NCBI RefSeq assembly: GCF_963678635.1
Contig: NC_087068.1
Location: forward strand, 4,361,079 to 4,425,078
Length of the DNA stretch: 64,000 nucleotides
Reading direction: 5' to 3'
Origin: Symsagittifera roscoffensis
Lineage: Eukaryota; Xenacoelomorpha; Acoela; Convolutidae
Numbering within the stretch: position 1 is the stretch's first letter; each line of letters opens with the position of its first letter. Both the position numbers and the translations under genes were made by a program. This document shows positions 11,259-23,039 of this stretch, piece by piece. The notes beneath the pieces are model-generated. The model did no database searches and was not told the origin of the DNA. It was given only the letters and a program-made list of their open reading frames with translations.

Positions 11259-14200
11259 GTTAATACAGTTCTTAAGCTTTGTATGAAAACAGTATGATAA
11301 ACGTTTTTTTTTTCCATAACCGCCATACATAAAATTGTATGATAAGCTTTTTTCTTTTATGGCCGTCAACCCGGGCTGCCCCAATTTAATTGAAATACGC
11401 ACCATCTGGGTTTGAATTTATAGATTACAGAGAAGAAACAATCCTTGAGGTAGACAAAAATGAGATCGAAGGATGCTTAGATTGAAATTTTTTGTCAATT
11501 CTTTGGCTAGTAAGATATAAACCGCAGTTCTAGGTACAAGATGAACTGAATATTTACGAGTTTGCTTGTTTTCCTGGTTGAAAACTCCCAAGTAATTCAA
11601 CCAATCTTTTTTTAACTTAACTTTATCTGACGCTTGAAAGTTTTATAAGAAAGATACTTGTTAAGCAGACCAAGCAAACAAAGTAAGTTGAGTTAATCAA
11701 ACAAAGAAAAGGTGCTATTCCCCTAGCGTAAAAGAAAACAGTTTGAAAAAGTCCACGTGTTTCCAAGAGAAAAGACCACGAGAGCTACTTGAAATGTCAC
11801 TAAAACACTCGAAATGCCTAATGTTTTTATTTCAAAAAGAGATTTGTTCACGGGTTTACCAATCCAATTATACTTGCGATTGTATTGATACGAATTGACA
11901 CTTATTACGAATTGTTGCCTGTTACGAATTATCGCCCTATTAATTTTAACATCACACATTTAGCCATAACAAGACTTCTCGTATATAAAGTTGAAGCCCT
12001 GAATGTTTCAATTGCACTTTAACATCGATTCAAAAAAATTTTTTTTTCTTGACAAATTGACACAATAAAAAAAAACTTTTTTTTCTTCATTTTATCCATC
12101 CACACGCTAATGCAAACTATAAAAGGATACATTTATCGTCTTCTGTCTAAAAATGTGACTTGCCACATTTATTTTTGGACGGCATTTCTTGCAGCTAACG
12201 CTTGTCAAATAACGCAGTATATCGCAATTTACTAATCCAAATTTAGCCAAATAAGCAACTTGAAACCCCATCGTTTACAAAAAAAACAAGCTATTTTTTT
12301 TGAAAAAATCTTTCAGATTTTTGAATGAGAACAATTAGGATGACGAAAATTGACTGATTGAAAAGACCACATCAAAAACACATATTCGGCTTTTTCTTTG
12401 AAAATCGGAACAAAAACAAAAAGGATTGATGAAAAGTTTGAATGATGCACAATAGTGAATGATGCACAAAAACACGAAAGTGAATGATGCTTGGTCAGTT
12501 AAACTGAAAATACTGTCAAAAACAGCAAAGAATGGTTTGGCAACCTTAAGGAAGCGGGGCGATGAAAACCTGAAAACCTCTCAACCCGACACACATGTCA
12601 TGCAAATGGACCCACTGAAAATCGTCAGATAAAAAATTGATAAATGGAACACTTAAGAGGACGCAATCTACTCGCTGAAAGTGTATTGTGAGCATTGCTG
12701 TCTTTAAAAACCACTACAGGAAGAATGACATAATAATTCTTGGGCACAACAGCTGCAAACTTTGCGTGTGGAATGTTGAAATATTCATTTGCAATGTTTT
12801 TATGGCCATTTTCTCGGCTGTTTTCGGCGTTCGTAAATTGGCTTCGAATTTATCAATAAACGCCAGCAAATCTTGACAGCAACGATTTGAAAAGTGACGA
12901 CATTTGCTACTATCGGTTTTTATAACCAATTGTAAAAGAAATGTTCTGCGCGTGTTTGAAAAACCCTCCGCGTTGAATCAAAAGAGTTGATAAAAACTAA
13001 GTAACATTGTTGCCGAAGCTTTTGAAAAAGACCTTAGCTTTAGATGTTTTGCATAATACCTCTCTAAAGAAACAAAAAAACCATATCAATATAACTATGA
13101 TGTCTATTTTTTCGACTGCCCTTCTGTTTTTTTTCTGCAGTGTTTCAATATACTAAATTGAAGCTAAAAGACATTTAATTAGAAAAACTTATTTTTTCAT
13201 TGCATAAATTGTTTGCTCATATTTAAAAGCTATTGTTTAGTGTTTGGCAAAATTGGATTCTGATGGTGCGCCACATTGAATCAAGGATGGAAAAAGAATT
13301 TTTTTCAGGAAAATTTTTAAAAGTATAATTATTCTCAGGTAACAAGTAAATTTCTTATACGTTATGACAATTATGGCAGGGTAAAAGGGAGAAATTACAA
13401 TATATATTTGCAAATTGACACAAACCTTATATTTTTATTAGAATTTTAGGGCAATTGTGCAGCTTCAAAAAACCCTTTAAGTGAGGATTGTCAATTCAAT
13501 TCAAACACAAAAAGTTGTTCATGATGCTTTTTTTTGTATCAAAGTCTGTGCACATTGTTCTAGTTTGATTAAAATTCTGGCGTAGTTGTTTTTCATGTAC
13601 CGCAGTACTCGCGCAGCTAATTTAAAGGGATCTTTGTGTAAAAAATTTTGTTTGTTGGTAAATTTTTTCTACCCAGATGATGTAAAAGGTTAAAAGGTTA
13701 CAAAACATCTCAATTGCTTTTCGAAATTTCACCATTGACTCAAATCTTGTAATCTACTTTTAAAAGATGTTTTTAAGAATTTGTTTCGGGAAAATAATCT
13801 TTAGGAGACTTTTTGCGAGACTCATAATGAGGAGACTCATAATAAAGGAGGTCGAAAACAAAACTACAGTTACAAAAATTCAAAATTTTTACGCGCAATG
13901 ATTTTCCCTAAATGTACTTTTTACCCTCTTAACTTCTCAGACCAATTTTGAATTATTCGATGTTTTCATCTTGCAGGTTGAATGGATATCTCCGTCAAAA
14001 AGGTTATTTCTAAAAACCTTCAAATGTTGAAATTAAAATCAGAAAAATCATGAGGCATTTTTTTAATTAACAAATAAGCTTTGGCCAAAAGAGTAAAATT
14101 TTCGAAAAATGCATTAAAATGAAAATGCTAAGGCATAAAGCATCAAATGAAAAGACAAAAATTGCAACAAAAACCAAAATGTTTTTAATTTATTTTAGTT

Positions 14201-14886
14201 ACACATTTCTTTGGGTTAATTCGGCCGTTTTTTGGCTGCTTTTTTCTCGCAAAAAGTGGTATCAGATATTAAGTAAGTACATGGTTTTGTAAGCCAATAC
14301 ACTTTAGTTGTAGAATCTTACACACTTTAGAATCTTTTAGAAGCCAGTACACGTTTTAGAATCTTTGGTTTTCATTTCTTAAGCCAATATACACGCAAAC
14401 ACGCAAACACACAAACGAAAACACACTGAGAGTATGTGTGTGATAACACTTCGGCATTTAATTTGAAAAAATGAAATCAAAGCGATTTATAAAAGAAAAA
14501 TTTAAAAGTAACAGTAGAAGAATAGTGAGGGAGAGTGGGGGTGGGGGTTGCTTCAAGACCTCCGTGTATTATGATCTAAATAGAGCTCAAATTTTATTTT
14601 TAACGGTATCATGTTGAGACAATGATACAAAAAAATTTTTTTGTGGATTTTTCCAACATTTTTGCACATAAATTTTAGCATTATTTGAGTCACAAAGCGG
14701 TTATATAATGCTCTCAACATTAACACGAAAGCTCATAAAAGCTGAATTGAAGTTAAAACTTGCGGAAGATTGTAAAAATAACCGCAATTTTAGAGAAAAT
14801 GAGGTAAAAATTATTCAAATCTGTCAAAAATTTTCCATTTTCAACCTTTTGTTTGGATAATTAACTGATTTTTTGTCCACTTCAGG
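11259..14886 (+). repeat. Module beta copy 2
   Basis: Second copy of the tandem duplication. It lacks about 470 bp corresponding to about 7840-8230 of copy 1 but is otherwise nearly identical, including long stretches without a difference. The high identity shows this duplication is much younger than the alpha duplication. No gene recognised. Confidence 0.88.
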
Positions 14887-15261
14887 GAGAATTGAAATAG
14901 GTCTCTCAATACAAACGAAATATAAGAGCAAAATTTCACAAAATTTCTAGCTTTTTGCTCAATGATTAACCCAAATTTGTACAAAAGTTAAAAATTCTTA
15001 GAAGTTATTCACCTTAATAGTACAAAAATTCAGATCAATGATGAAAAAAGAACAGTTAATTGCAAACACTGACTAAGAATTAGATAAATTTTTCTTGAAA
15101 AATTATTCGATTTTGGCTCAAAGTCAACAAAATCGTCTTCATAACTGATGATTATCTCTCTGTTATATAGTATTTTCATCACTGTTTGAGGACTTGACAA
15201 CAACCAATTTGGGTTTTCTGCATCTCCCATTTCCTCTCAACTTCTTTCTTTATTTATTGAG

Positions 15262-15727
15262 ATGCTGTCACTGAATAGAAACAAAACTGTTGCATGTCTT
15301 GAATGTGGCAGAGAATACACACGTAAAGACGTTTCAAGACATCGTAAGCACTGTGGGGTTTTAAAGTGTTCCAGTTGTAAATTTTATACATATAACAGCG
15401 AGAAGCTCTTTAATAATTTCAAGAAGAAGCCTTATCAACATGATGATGAATTAGATGCTCAGCAGTCTCAAAAAACACTCCAAGAGAAGGTAAATTGTAA
15501 ACCCTTTAAAAAAAACCTAGGAGAAAATACTTTGAATAAAAACTTTTACTGAATCTGAAAAGTCTATGCAAAAAATTTGAAAGAACTCTTGTAAAAATTA
15601 TAGAGTGTTTTCATCACTATTCTTGGCCTGCCATTTTTTTTATTCAAAGGTTCTGACTGATGATAAAACCAGCAACAATCGAGTCCAAATTTTCGAGAAT
15701 GGAAAACGATCCGAAATCTTTATCTAG
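15262..15727 (+). CDS. Small zinc-finger protein of the 3.7-kb element (two exons)
   Basis: Exon 1 (15,262-15,489) encodes 76 residues ending at a good donor, AAG followed by GTAAAT. An acceptor at 15,649 (TTTATTCAAAG) opens exon 2 in phase 0, adding about 25 residues (starting VLTDDKTSNN) to a stop at 15,725-15,727, about 101 aa in all. Residues 12-31 carry C-x2-C-x11-H-x2-H-C and residues 36-39 a further C-x2-C, so at least one zinc-binding unit of C2H2/C2HC type is likely. The rest is Lys/Gln-rich and probably disordered. DNA binding, perhaps to the element's own ends, is inferred from position and motif only. No specific family was recognised. The intron is inferred from splice consensus and frame; without splicing the ORF ends at 15,552. 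Confidence 0.5.
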
Positions 15728-16889
15728 AGTAAAAACTCCATTGGTTGCATGCTTGCGGAGATACTGTTGTGATAACTTTGTAGTAAAAGTGAATAACATA
15801 TGCTAATGATTGCTTAAGTATTTGTTGAAATTTTGTTAAAAAAACTGAATTTTTATAAAACATAGATTAAGTGAAATGTTGTGCCTTTTAAAGTTTTCCC
15901 TGTTTAGTTATTGTAAAAGTTTTCATAGAGTAGTGCGTTATTAAGCAAATATGGGGGGTTGATTTATTAACAATAATAGTTTTCTACTGTTTTTTTGACG
16001 ATTTCAGTAAAAAAAATTGATAACTGACCTGGAAAAGATAAAAAATATTTGTTTGTGCTAAACTTTTAAACTTTCAAGATAATAATATACATCAATCTCA
16101 ACCCAAAATTTACTTTCTTATAGAAAATCAGATTTGAAACAGCAAAAGAAAATTATCAAATTGAGAAAATCATTTAAAGACGTTTAGCAAAGGATTCTTG
16201 GTATTAATTCAGCTTCGGATTAATGATCGTTTGTTGAAACGATACTTTTTTCCATCAAAAATTCAATTTTCAAGTAAAATTTTGTTCAAATTGGATTAAT
16301 TTGACACATAGAAGATGAAGCAGAAACTGAGAAAATGAGATAGAATTCATTTTAGTTCATTAGGAGTTTTGAGACAATTTTACTAAAGTTTAGCTCATAA
16401 ACCATATTTTAAGAAAAACTGCGACATAAAAAGGGTCAAAAACTTGTATTTATGTGTAATTCATTAGAAAATATTTGTTATCATTTGATATATAATATAA
16501 TTTTATATGAAAAAACAGATGTTTTGAGGATAATTTTTGTAAAGTAAACTCAATCCGACATCTTTTGGAAGAAGATACATAGAGCATAAATCAAAAAATT
16601 GCTTTCAAGATCTACATTTCATTATTTTTTTTAAACTATATAGAGTTTTATTTTGCTGAACAAAAATCCGAAAATTGCACAGTTGTTCCAGTTTGCACCT
16701 TGATTTCCTTTGCTAAATCAATTATTGAGACGCGCTCTTTCAGAAGTTTTTAAATATTGTAGATGTTGGGAACTATGTTCCCCTGGGTATTTCCGGAGGT
16801 TTTCAGATTATAACTAATAGAACTGCTCCTAGTTTGTTCTTAAGTTGTTAAAACACAATTATATTCTCATTTTTTACATATATTTTTTT

Positions 16890-17700
16890 AATGTTTTCAC
16901 CATAAAAAGCTATTTAAAATTTATTTTGCAAGAAAAGGGATAATTATTGGCCAAAAAATTGCATTTTTGCTTAAATCGTTTAATGCAGCCACTGAACAAG
17001 GGAACATAGAGGAAGATATTTACAAATTTTATCGTAATAATTAGACCATACCAGTTCTAATTTCATCTTTGCCAGCAAATTGTTCGTTCAATTGATACTA
17101 TTTTCCTCCTAAATTCTCCATTTTTGACTAAATTTTCTGGCAAAGTGTGTTCAATAGCAAAAATCTAGCATTAAGAGGAAAGCAAGAATAACCTTAAAAC
17201 CTAGAACATTTCTACGGAAAATCGTTAAAAAAATGACTGTTCTTCCAGAAAAGTGATAGTTGTTGATCTGAAAAGTTGTATTTTTGTTTAAATAGTTTAC
17301 TGTAGCACCTAACAACGGAACCTTGAGGAAAAAATTTACTATTTTTATCAAAAGAATCAGACGGCATCATTTCTAATTTCATCTCTGACAGCAAATTATT
17401 TGATCAATAGCAAAACATATAATATGCAGAAAATAAGAATAACCTTTAAACATAGAAAATTTCTATGGAAAATCATCAAAAATGACTGTTTTTCCAGAAA
17501 AGTGATAGTTATTGATCCCAAAATTTGTATTTTTGCTTAAATAGTTTACTGTAGCACCTAACAAGCGAACCTTGAGGAAGACATTTAAATTTTTATCAAA
17601 ATAATCAGATGGCATCAGTTCTAATTTCATCTCTGCCAGCAAATTGTTTGTTCAATAGCGAAAATATATAAGAAGCAGAAGGTAAGAATAACCTTTAAAT
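16890..17700 (+). repeat. Three diverged subterminal repeats of about 250-300 bp
   Basis: The phrases GCACCTAACAA, ACCTTGAGGA, CTAATTTCATCT and GCAAATT recur in the same order at about 16,985-17,100, 17,285-17,400 and 17,535-17,645. Intervening copies of CCAGAAAAGTGATAGTT and of TTTTTGCTTAAAT also line up. The last two copies are about 250 bp apart, the first two about 300. They lie just inside the right terminal repeat of the 3.7-kb element. Confidence 0.7.
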
Positions 17701-18934
17701 ATAAAAGAATTCTACGGAAATTTGTGATAATCATGTTGTAGAAGCAACAGAAAGATAATCATTAGTTATGAAAAAGAATTTGTTGAATTTGAGCCAATAT
17801 CGAATAAATTTTTAAGAAAAATTTATCTCATTTTTAGTCAGTTTTATCAATTAACTGTTCTTTTTTCATCATTTATCTGAAATTTTGTACTATTAAGGTG
17901 AATAACTTCTCAGATTTTGTAATTGTCGTACAAATTTGGGTTAATCATTGAGCAAAAATCTAGAAATGTTATGAAATAATGCTATTGATGTTCATTTGTA
18001 TTGCGAGTCCTATTATCCAAATAAAAGGTTGAAAATGGAAAATTTTTGACAGATTTGAATAATTTTTGCTTTACTTTCTCTGAAATTGCGTTTATTTTCA
18101 CTATCCTCTGCAAGTTTCATCTTTGCTCCAGGTTTTATGAGCTTTCTTTTTAAGGTTGAGAGCTTTATAAAATCACTTTGTTACTCAAATAATGCTGAAA
18201 TTTATCGTATTTCATAATTTTGTGTGAAAATTTTGGAAAAATCCAAAAACTTATTCAAATTTTTGTATCATTGTCTCAACATGATACCGTTAAAAATACA
18301 GCTTGAGCTCAATTTTAAACTCTGTACATAATTTGTTTTTCAATTTGATCGCAATTAACAAAAAACTAACCAAACCTATGAGTTTTCTGCAATTTTTTCC
18401 AAAAATTTGAAAATTTTGCAATTTTTTCCAAACACTTTAAATTTTTGCAATTTTTTCCGAAAATCTTGACCTTTTTCGAAGTTTCAGAAAATTTCTGCAT
18501 AGTGTCAGGTAGATAAAAAATAAGGTTACCCAATAAAATAGATCGAATTACAGCAAAACGTATTTTATCATTTTTATGAAAAATTTTCTATTTTTGGTGA
18601 CAAAAACTCCTAGTTTTTGCCCAAAATCTCTTACCAGTGACTTACCATGCACCAAAAAACTAAATATATTACCTCAATTTCACAACCTACACCTGATTAA
18701 CCAGTAATAAAAAAGAATTAGATAACGCGCGCCGAGACTTTTGCGAAAAAAACTAGACAATTACACACAAAACCAAAAAATTCGTTTGCTTACCATCTGA
18801 AACCTGGTATCTTAATACATTGCCAAACCTATTCCCTATCTTAATACATTGGGAAATCTATTCCCTATCGTAATACATAGCTTGCAGACCGGATGCTCTA
18901 TCCCCTATCTAAAATACATGGGGGTCTTCAACCA

Positions 18935-18948
18935 CCCCCCCCCCCCCC
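18935..18948. repeat. Poly-C run
   Basis: An uninterrupted run of about 14 C on the plus strand, a potential assembly weak point and a G-rich run on the other strand. It sits between the 3.7-kb element and module alpha2, and no gene is nearby. Confidence 0.8.
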
Positions 18949-20253
18949 TTTCTCCCTCACTCTTCTACTACTAGTAACTATTTTTATAATCGATTATAAT
19001 TTCTTAAAGTACTTAAAACTAGGAATATACGATTTTCAAAAACATTTGGTAAGCGAGAACAGAAATAAAACTACACGCTAACAGTAATTTTTTTTGTGCG
19101 TGTTTAGTTTTCTGAATTTGTAATCGGACCCGCTTTTTAATAAAATTTTTAGAAGGATAATCGCTGCTTTGAGCTTAGGGTTCTCTTTCATGCAGTTATG
19201 TGGATATCTTCGTGAGAAAAGAGAAAATCCAGAAGCCTTTTTCAAAACAAAACCCCCAAAAGCAAAAAGTGTTCATTTTGGAATACATGCGAGTTTTTGG
19301 GAAAGCAGAAAAGCAAGAAAAATGATCAATTACTTTTTTCTATCAGGTTATAATGGTTTTACGTAATGTTGGTTGTAGTTCAAATTGCACGAGCTTGATG
19401 CAGGCTTTCAAAATGTTTGTTTTTAAAAAAATATATAGATTGGTAAGCAATATAAAGTGGCATTTTATATTCGCACCGTATATATTCGTATGCAGAAATT
19501 TCATTTACTGCATTGGCAATTTTAATCGAAATTCAAACCAGAGTTGATAAAGGCATAAAAATTGGAGATAGTATTAAAAAAACATGCAAAATCATTTACC
19601 ATGTTTTGTGTTTTTTTTACTGTTTGTCTTACAGAGAATTGAAGGTTTTTGCTATTTTGTAAATTATTCAGACTTTATTGTAATTTTTTTCATGGGGTTG
19701 AAACGTAAATTAAATATCACAACTAATACAATTATTTCTTTTTTTTAGGTTAAGTTAAATACAATTTCGAGTAGATACATTATGGTGATATCATGTGAAA
19801 GGTTTTTACCTGCACAAAACTTAGAATTCTCAATCGTGTGCTTTTCTCCTTTCCTCTCACCTTAAAGTTTCAAAGTTAAAAAACGATCTCAATGTTGTCA
19901 TAATGCAATGAAACTATTCATTAATAGTAAAATAACAATTGTAAACAGATTTGATTTTCAGACCGTAAATCGTACATTAACTCGTTAAGCCACGATTGCA
20001 AATAGAACAAAAATCGAAGTAGAGTCTTTGAAAGGCGGAATAAGGGGTAGAAAAAAAACCGTTGGATGAGCTAACTAGGGTATGTCAAACAAAATTGCTT
20101 CACATAATTTATCTTGTAAAACCATTCGTCGCTCCGTGTAAATGCATAGGTTTGAGATGGCGCGAACTTGAAAAATTGCTATCGAAAACAAAATCTTTTT
20201 TCCACAACTTTTGATCTTCATACTAAACCTTTTAAAACAGCGTAAATTGATGC

Positions 20254-20459
20254 GGCTCTTTTTCCTACCCCCCCCCCCACCAGCGAAATTTTACTAGTAC
20301 AATTTTTTTCAGTTTATCGGATTGTTACAAAAATTGTTATGCGGACTAATCAGGCTACGGCAAACATATTTGGTGCTCATACTTAAACAACTCGTAAAAC
20401 CCCTCGTTACAAAGTAAATTGATGAATATGTGAGGTGGGGGGAAAAAGGAGAAAGAGCC
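20254..20459 (+). mobile_element. GGCTCTTTTT-family MITE, orthologous to the one at 4312
   Basis: Starts GGCTCTTTTTCC and ends GAGAAAGAGCC. It lies at the same place as the MITE in alpha1 and so predates the alpha duplication. The left flank still reads ATTGATGC but the right copy is mutated (ATAGATGA). A second terminus follows at about 20,490-20,500, as in alpha1. Confidence 0.8.
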
Positions 20460-20761
20460 ATAGATGATTATGTGAAGTGCGGGGATAGGAAAAAGAGCCT
20501 AATTTTCTCCAGTACTGTTAAATTTTGGTTCTTATACTGTGAGCTTCCATGATGAGACAGAACGGTTTCTGTTTTCTTAATAAAAACTAAGGTATTTTTT
20601 TTATCGCGCAGTGTTTTTTGAAAATAGAACTTAATTTGTTAAGGCGGCGCGTTTGTCCCGCGCAATTAAAAAAATACAATAAATAGGATTAAAATTTGAA
20701 GCAGCAGCTCTTTTAAGAAAAAATTTAATGCGATCTTTTTTATTTTGTTGAAAACCCATTC

Positions 20762-21647
20762 ATGGCTCATAAAGTAAGTTTTATCCACAATCAAACAATC
20801 AATAAATATTTAACTTTTTTCGAAAGTTTCAGAAATTTAGGACGTTCAAACTTGAAGACATCGCCTGTATCAAAAATCAACCTCTTCATATTTCTATCTT
20901 TCCATTGTGTGTTACCAGGCTTGGGAAAATAAACAAAATGAGGAAGCAAATTGATGCAAAATAGAGCGTTCTCAATTGAATATGTTTTTGTCTTAGGTTT
21001 TTGCTATTTGCCTCCTACTTGTTATGACGTTTCTACATACAACTCTCTGTTTGGACGAGGACAATTATAAAAGTGGTAAGTTTTGCATGTTCGACTTCCA
21101 ATGTCCCCGAGCGACCAGCTGCGACAACTTCAACAAGTGCAGCAAGCAGAAAGCGAAAGAGAATGATTGTGGCATATGCGAGGATAAAAATAAATCTGAG
21201 CCACCTACCGCAACGACAACTACCGAGCCAAACACAACCAAAACGACAAAAACTGAGACGAAAACCACAACGAAAAGAACCGACTTGACAAGCACAACGA
21301 AAAGAACCGAGCCGACAACTACAACGAAAAGAAACGAGCCGACAACTACAACGAAAAGAACCGAGCCGACAACTACAACGAAAAGAATCGAGCCGACAAC
21401 TACAACGAAAAGAACCGAGCCGACAACTACAACGAAAAGAATCGAGCCGGCAACAACAACGAAAAGAACCGAGCCGACAACCTCAAAGAAAAGAACCGAG
21501 CCGACAACCTCAAAGAAAAGAACTGAGCCGACATCCACAAAGAAAACAACCGAGCCGACAACCACAGCAATGACAACCGAGCCAGCAACCAAAACGACAA
21601 CAACTAAAGGTAAAGCAACAAGAAAAAAAAATGGAAGGCAGTGTTAG
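20762..21647 (+). CDS. Secreted cysteine-rich protein with mucin-like Thr/Pro/Lys tail (long form)
   Basis: Exon 1 (20,762-20,773) is ATG GCT CAT AAA with donor GTAAGT. Exon 2 begins at 20,997 after TGTTTTTGTCTTAG and continues in frame to a stop at 21,647, giving about 220 aa. Residues 1-22 form a clear signal peptide: MAHK, then VFAICLLLVMTF, ending near TTLC. The mature start has four cysteines, C-x5-C-x5-C-x5-C, with the core FQCPRATSC, then two more in a CGIC motif. From about 21,265 twelve 9-residue units follow (consensus KRTEPTTTT), rich in Thr/Pro and likely O-glycosylated, and then a basic end closing in Cys. The CxxDFxCP pattern recalls WAP-type cores, but the double cysteine is missing, so I do not assign a family. 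An extracellular role is inferred. An internal GTAAGT at 21,076 allows the alternative form listed separately. Confidence 0.65.
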
Positions 21648-22880
21648 TGGAGAAAGCCCAGTCGCGTTTCGAACGGAATGTTTTTTTTCTTTTAAACGGT
21701 AAAACAAAACTGTTTGGGAGATTTTTGTCATTGCTGGGGAACCGTTTGTGTATCAGCCATACCAACTAAGTCATCAATGGTTTTTGTCTAAAACTGAGAA
21801 AAAACTGTTGCAGGCCATTTTGGTTCTAAGGGATCAACGTTAAACCCTATGCCAATGCTCCGACCCAAATTTTGCAGCAAGTAATTTCCTCATTTTTAAT
21901 TATATGCAGAGATTCCTGAATGGTACTGTGTTTTTCTTATTTTAGTCATCCCAGTAATCTATTCCCCGGTAAATGAATGAGATAAAAAATTAAACATGCA
22001 CGGTGAAATGGCAACTGTGAAATATACTGTTTGTATACATTAATCATCATTCTACGCAGTGCTAGTTCAGCTCTAACAAATTTTGGATGCAGTTTTGTAC
22101 AAAGGCACTTATGAATGACTACTGTTTCAAACTCAATATAAACTGATTCGGGCTAAGCGGGCATTAATTCTTTTGCTACATGGCTGGGAGGGCTATATTG
22201 GGAAAGAGCATGATATATTTTTTGTTTAGATACAAATCGCTGAACCAATCATCGGTAACGGCAGGAAAATAACTGCCCTATTTCAGAATTTCATTTTAGA
22301 ATTTCAGAACAAAAGACTGATGGAAGAAATTATGTATGAATAAAGAAGGATAAAACACTTTTTGTAAATCTTTGTAAGTTTTTGATTGACTGGGCGAAGA
22401 GTCTTAATCCCAAAATCACAAAAAACTTCTATTTTTATGAAATTTTTAAGTACTCTATACTGTCTCTGTTTAGCAAGTTTTGAGAGTAATCATTTTCAGC
22501 GTCATTTTTTTTTGCTCCAGCAAGTATCCAGATGGAAGCAGGTAACTTGTTGATGATGAAGCCTGTAGGTAGAAAAAATAGCAATGCTTTTTATAACTGA
22601 TGAAAAACTTTTGCACCCATTTTGAAACATTTTTAAGCACAATACATTTTGTAAAAGCCCATGCTCAATAAATTTAACAATTGATTTGCATCAAATGAAT
22701 CTGTTTTCAGATTGGCTCTCAGGTTCTGTATGCATTCTGGACATCGAATGTTATGGCGATGTGTATTGCGTGGACTATCGCTGCAGACACAAGTGTAGTA
22801 AATCTAAGACATGCCAATCGACGAACGATGTTTGCAAACAGATAAAACGTTATCCTCATCCAGTTGATGTCTGTATGTAG
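20762..22880 (+). CDS. Alternative spliced form: signal peptide joined to an eight-cysteine last exon
   Basis: Exons are 20,762-20,773, 20,997-21,075 and 22,711-22,880, about 86 aa. The second exon uses an internal consensus donor (GTAAGT at 21,076-21,081) that leaves one base of a codon. The acceptor CTGTTTTCAG at 22,701-22,710 restores it as GAT (Asp), so all three junctions are in frame. The last exon encodes eight cysteines with spacing C-x5-C-x5-C-x4-C-x3-C-x5-C-x6-C and a final C before the stop, suggesting four disulfides in a small secreted domain. A pseudogene copy of this exon at 5682 keeps the same cysteines. The agreement of phase, consensus sites and conserved pattern is what I see; actual use of both forms is inference. 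Downstream DNA holds no strong AATAAA close to the stop. Confidence 0.55.
21265..21605 (+). repeat. 27-bp coding minisatellite (12 units)
   Basis: Tandem 27-bp units around ACAACGAAAAGAACCGAGCC encode 9 residues each. Central units are nearly identical, while the later ones change TTTT to TTSK, TSTK or TTTA. The uninterrupted frame and third-position changes fit a translated repeat that expands and contracts by unequal exchange. Confidence 0.85.
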
Positions 22881-23039
22881 CATGCTCGTGCTTAAGGACA
22901 AATTTAACAACTTTGCTGATGCTATATAGTGAAATAACATTCACATTTTCGTAATTTTTTTAAGTAAGTAAAAAGGAAGAATATTTTAGGATCGATGATC
23001 CTAACACTTTTTCGCATAACTCAGAATGCGATAGATGTA

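Larger units (their letters stand above)
14583..18310 (+). mobile_element. 3.7-kb DNA element with about 600-bp terminal inverted repeats
   Basis: The left arm (about 14,583-15,180) is the imperfect reverse complement of the right arm (about 17,730-18,310). Both outer ends read GAGCTCAA, then a T-rich stretch and TTTTTAACGGTATCATG. The outer boundary is uncertain by tens of bases because flanking similarity fades gradually, and I found no convincing TSD. Inside are a zinc-finger ORF next to the left arm and three diverged subterminal repeats next to the right arm. No transposase was recognised, so this is probably non-autonomous or decayed. The first 290 bp of the left arm also occur in beta copy 1 (about 10,955-11,257). 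Confidence 0.65.

Noticed and set aside
21065-21592. 175-codon minus-strand ORF rich in Val/Phe/Gly
   Set aside because: It is the antisense shadow of the KRTEPTTTT repeat, and its periodicity is inherited from the plus-strand gene.
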